DNA from: Cytophagaceae bacterium
Lineage (GTDB): Bacteria > Bacteroidota > Bacteroidia > Cytophagales > Cyclobacteriaceae
Assembly (NCBI GenBank): GCA_006969745.1
Contig: CP030886.1
Location: 3,445,234 to 3,509,233, forward strand
DNA length: 64,000 nucleotides
Reading direction: 5' to 3'
In this document: piece by piece, positions 61,147-64,000 of the stretch
Layout of the letters: the number at the start of each line of letters is the position of its first letter
How positions within the stretch are numbered: the stretch's first letter is position 1
Position numbers and translations under genes: made by a program
The notes under the pieces: model-generated
Database searches by the model: none
What the model saw: the letters and a program-made list of their open reading frames with translations, nothing else
Told to the model about the DNA's origin: nothing

Positions 61147-64000
61147 CTATTTTTCTCCAGGCAGATTCATTTGGTCTGGCCCATCTTTTACCCAATAGAA
61201 ATCTGGTGCTTTCTTTTGACGTGGATACACTTCATCGAGCGTATTTCCATCATAAAGTCGTCCATTTTTCATTACATGAGAAACAGTGTTCGTATTGCGG
61301 ATATTATCCAATGGGTTCTTGTCCATGATTACCAGGTCAGCAAGCTTACCGGCTTCAATTGACCCAATGTCTTTGCTCAAGCCAATAGCTTTTGCTCCGA
61401 GTATGGTAGCCACTTTCAATGCATCAATTTCAGGCATTCCGCCACTTTGTACAGACCAAAGCTCCCAGTGATAGCCAAGTCCCTGTAGTTGTCCGTGTGA
61501 TCCTACTCCTGCAATGCCACCTGCCTTTACCAGATCACCAACGAATTCGCTATGGCGTGGAAAAATGTGCTCTTCTTCTATAAACCATGCACGTCTTCTT
61601 CGTGACTTCTGATCCAGCTCACGCTTAGGTGTGAAGAAGTTGATTTTCGTGTCGTTCTGAACATCCTCTGTAGAGTAATAGTACTCTTCCGCCCATGGGC
61701 CACCATAAGACACCAACAATGTGGGTGTGTAGGCCATTTGAGCTTCAGCTGTTAGCGATAATACATCATTGTAGATTGGGTGAATAGGGAATGAGTGCTC
61801 GTGTCCCGGATATCCATCTATCAATTGTGTAAGATTAAGCTTCATGTCCAAAGCACCTTCTGTAGTTGGCATTAGCTTTTGCTCCTTAGCTGCCTGGATA
61901 ATCCATTGTCTGTGTTGACGGTTACCCGTGATGTACATTTTTATTGTCTTGGTATTGAAATACTCAGAGTACTGCTTTAGCACATTTTGAGCATTCTCAA
62001 GACTTTTCATGTTGTAATACCAGAAGCCTACACCAGGACCTGTAGAGTAAACTCTTGGTCCTAGAATGTCTCCGGTTTCAACCATGTCCGAATAGGTCAA
62101 TACATCAGTAGTCGCAGTTTGAGGATCGCGTGTGGTAGTTACACCATATGCCAGATTAGCTGCATAGACCCAAACTTGATTTTTATGTAATCCCCAGTTT
62201 GGCCACATATGGGCATGCGTATCTACAAAGCCTGGAGTAATTGTCTTTCCACTCATATCCATCACTTGTGCTCTTCCTGCATCTATAGACCCTGATGCTC
62301 CTACTGCTTTGATACGGGCATTCTCTATAAGTATATCTCCGTTTTCGATTACTTCATCACCATTCATAGTAATTATTCTGGCTCCTTTAAGAAGAATGCT
62401 TCCTTCGGGCACGTCTTTTTTCACTTCAACTTTTATCCTTATCTCATTCGGCTTGTATCCTTCGTCTTCTTCATCCTCGTCACCTTCCTTTTCTCCTTCA
62501 CCATCTTCTCCTCCGCCTTCTCCGTCGGAATCTTCTTCATCCTCGTCACCTTCTCCTTCTTCGTCCTTCTCTTCTTCTTTCTTCTTTTTCTCTTCTTTTT
62601 CCTTCTTTTTCTTTTCTTCTTCTTCTTTTTTCTTTTTCTCTTCAAGCTCCTTTTTCACACGCTCGGCTTCAGCCATATCGTATGCAAAGTAGGCGTTACC
62701 AAGTGTGAAGTTTACGGTATTGCCGTCTTTGTTCCAGTGAGCGAATTCACCTCCGAATGTGGTAAGTTTCCAACTTGGAAATGCGGCATTGTCCGGGCTT
62801 GAAACAGAGATGCTAACTGTTTCTGCACCCACCGGAGGCACAGTCACAACGTAGACGTCATTGTTGATTTTGGCGAGTGCCTTGTCACCTTTTGGCGCCA
62901 TTAGCACATATTCTGCGTTACTTGGTCTTCTCTGAGGTTCAGATGGCCCACCATTCATCAACATGCTGTGATCGTGATTCAACGCCGGGTAGGTCATTAT
63001 TCCGGAAACTTTTAATAGCTCTTTTTCATCGGTACCATCCCATCGCATAGATATCAGTCCTTTTCCTCCGTGGTACATATATATGCGATTGTCCTTTTCC
63101 ACGAAGTGAGGGAGATCTCTTCCACCGGAGGCTTTAATCTTATTCACATTGCCTCCATCTGCATTGATCCATCCAATATTTTCTTGCGCCCTGAAGGCAA
63201 ATGGTCCAATAGCATCATCATAGGCTTTTGCTGTACCGTACAAGAATGCAATTCTATTGGATTTTGCATCCCAGGCTAAGCTGGTATATACTCCACCTTG
63301 GTTAGTCAGTTTGGTCGTTCTTCCACCTGTGGCACGTACTTTATAAATGTGTCCTTCATTTCCTTCCCAGGTAGAGAATGCTAGCATGGTGCCATCAGGT
63401 GACCATGTTGGCATTGCTTCTGTAAAGTTGTTTTTTGTAACTCTTTTAGGCGTGCCATTTGGATAGTCCATGACGTAGAGTCTATTGAGAACCGTGAATG
63501 CCACTTTGCTACCATCAGGTGACCTTTTGGCATCTCTGATCTGGTTGGCGATCATTTTGGTGCTGTCATAGATCGGGTAGTCAAATTGAACCATTGGACC
63601 GAAATCTAGCTCTTCATCTACTTCGAATGGAATTTCTGTTGCCTGACCACCGTTGATAGGAATTCGCCAGATTTTACCTCCATATGAGGCAATAACTGAT
63701 TGATTGTCAGGTGTAAATGACATTGCAGGGTAAACACCCAATCGGGCACGTGATTCTTGATCGTCTCTTCTTACCGGATATGCAAGCCAATCTTCTTCAC
63801 CGGTTTGCAGGTTTCTTTTTCTAAGTCCTGTTTCGGTATTGTATCTGGAAGCGTAAACCAACCATTTACCATCTGAGGAAAGTGTAGGCGCAAACGCGGA
63901 ACCGTATTGGTTGGTTTGGCCAGCTATTTCTCCTGTTTCTCTGTCGTAGATTGCCAGTTGATATTGAGGCATTTGAGCGTTGTAGTTCCATGCACCAAAT
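61147..64000 (-). CDS. Beta-propeller plus amidohydrolase protein (5' end beyond right edge)
   Basis: The frame is open to the window edge (residues before the internal Met read FGAWNYNAQ), so the start is not visible; at least ~950 residues are encoded here. The N-terminal part is a PD40/TolB-like beta-propeller (SPDGSKVAFTVLNRLYVMDY repeats). A highly charged linker with KKKEEEE and DEDEED blocks follows, at bases about 62440-62660. The C-terminal part is an amidohydrolase domain (VDTHAHMWPNW metal HxH). Such fusions are annotated as amidohydrolase/Xaa-Pro-type hydrolases in Bacteroidetes. Gene ends at 61147. Confidence 0.87.
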   Translation of the reverse strand, partial: FGAWNYNAQMPQYQLAIYDRETGEIAGQTNQYGSAFAPTLSSDGKWLVYASRYNTETGLRKRNLQTGEEDWLAYPVRRDDQESRARLGVYPAMSFTPDNQSVIASYGGKIWRIPINGGQATEIPFEVDEELDFGPMVQFDYPIYDSTKMIANQIRDAKRSPDGSKVAFTVLNRLYVMDYPNGTPKRVTKNNFTEAMPTWSPDGTMLAFSTWEGNEGHIYKVRATGGRTTKLTNQGGVYTSLAWDAKSNRIAFLYGTAKAYDDAIGPFAFRAQENIGWINADGGNVNKIKASGGRDLPHFVEKDNRIYMYHGGKGLISMRWDGTDEKELLKVSGIMTYPALNHDHSMLMNGGPSEPQRRPSNAEYVLMAPKGDKALAKINNDVYVVTVPPVGAETVSISVSSPDNAAFPSWKLTTFGGEFAHWNKDGNTVNFTLGNAYFAYDMAEAERVKKELEEKKKKEEEEKKKKEKEEKKKKEEEKDEEGEGDEDEEDSDGEGGGEDGEGEKEGDEDEEDEGYKPNEIRIKVEVKKDVPEGSILLKGARIITMNGDEVIENGDILIENARIKAVGASGSIDAGRAQVMDMSGKTITPGFVDTHAHMWPNWGLHKNQVWVYAANLAYGVTTTRDPQTATTDVLTYSDMVETGDILGPRVYSTGPGVGFWYYNMKSLENAQNVLKQYSEYFNTKTIKMYITGNRQHRQWIIQAAKEQKLMPTTEGALDMKLNLTQLIDGYPGHEHSFPIHPIYNDVLSLTAEAQMAYTPTLLVSYGGPWAEEYYYSTEDVQNDTKINFFTPKRELDQKSRRRRAWFIEEEHIFPRHSEFVGDLVKAGGIAGVGSHGQLQGLGYHWELWSVQSGGMPEIDALKVATILGAKAIGLSKDIGSIEAGKLADLVIMDKNPLDNIRNTNTVSHVMKNGRLYDGNTLDEVYPRQKKAPDFYWVKDGPDQMNLPGEK

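Noticed and set aside
62309-62692. Ser/Pro/Phe-rich plus-strand frame
   Set aside because: It is the complement of the Lys/Glu-rich linker; low complexity keeps the opposite frame open.
1-64000. CRISPR arrays, tRNA and rRNA genes, prophage or insertion sequences
   Set aside because: I saw no spaced short direct repeats, no tRNA-like TPsiC/anticodon arms, and no transposase, integrase or phage structural genes on either strand.

Overview
The window comes from a Bacteroidetes chromosome, most likely order Cytophagales. Several secreted proteins end in type IX secretion (T9SS) sorting domains. Shine-Dalgarno signals are weak. Several -7 boxes match the Bacteroidetes form TAnnTTTG. The gene set (ECF sigma/FecR/TonB receptor, PadR-linked FtsX permeases, CreD module, phenylalanine hydroxylase) also fits. 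There is no phage, insertion sequence, CRISPR array, tRNA or rRNA. Two genes are cut by the window edges: trpC on the left and a propeller/amidohydrolase gene on the right.

Layout. 1-4.6 kb: the end of a tryptophan operon (trpC-F-B-A, with overlapping or nearly abutting ends), then DAHP synthase and phenylalanine 4-hydroxylase one base apart. 4.64-5.94 kb: two near-identical ~330 bp structured elements, each ending in an intrinsic terminator, flank a small secreted protein. They look like a duplicated noncoding RNA gene. 6-11 kb: a lipoamide-dehydrogenase-like flavoprotein without its redox cysteines, a lipoprotein, an SPFH protein and an EEP-family hydrolase. 11.3-18.4 kb: a 1491-residue T9SS cargo and a CreD/membrane protein/winged-helix module carrying two copies of one palindromic operator. 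18.4-22.5 kb: a CDGSH protein, a PadR-FtsX permease unit, and a 3'-end remnant of a second permease. 22.5-34 kb: peroxiredoxin, T9SS beta-propeller protein, TPR/HTH regulator, lipoprotein, GNAT, malate dehydrogenase, polyphosphate kinase and alkene reductase. A 700 bp gene-free stretch here holds an orphan terminator. 34-45 kb: a second permease/PadR unit, small lipoproteins, an unlisted 52-residue DUF1328 protein, a fecI-fecR-TonB receptor operon and a GreA-like factor. 44-57 kb: secreted proteases (HEIGH metalloprotease, two subtilases), a sigma/anti-sigma/secreted-protein operon, ssb, a zinc-ribbon protein and a second CDGSH protein. 57-64 kb: amidohydrolases, a methyltransferase-like membrane protein, SRPBCC, Crp/Fnr and M20 peptidase genes.

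How the genes fit together. The first block makes Trp, feeds the shikimate pathway and turns Phe into Tyr. Much of the rest is envelope and secretion biology: T9SS cargo, lipoproteins, permeases and local regulators beside their likely targets. The signals most worth following are the duplicated structured element, the two-site palindromic operator of the CreD module, the cysteine-less flavoprotein and the orphan-terminator region near 29 kb. All functions come from reading sequence; no database search was run.
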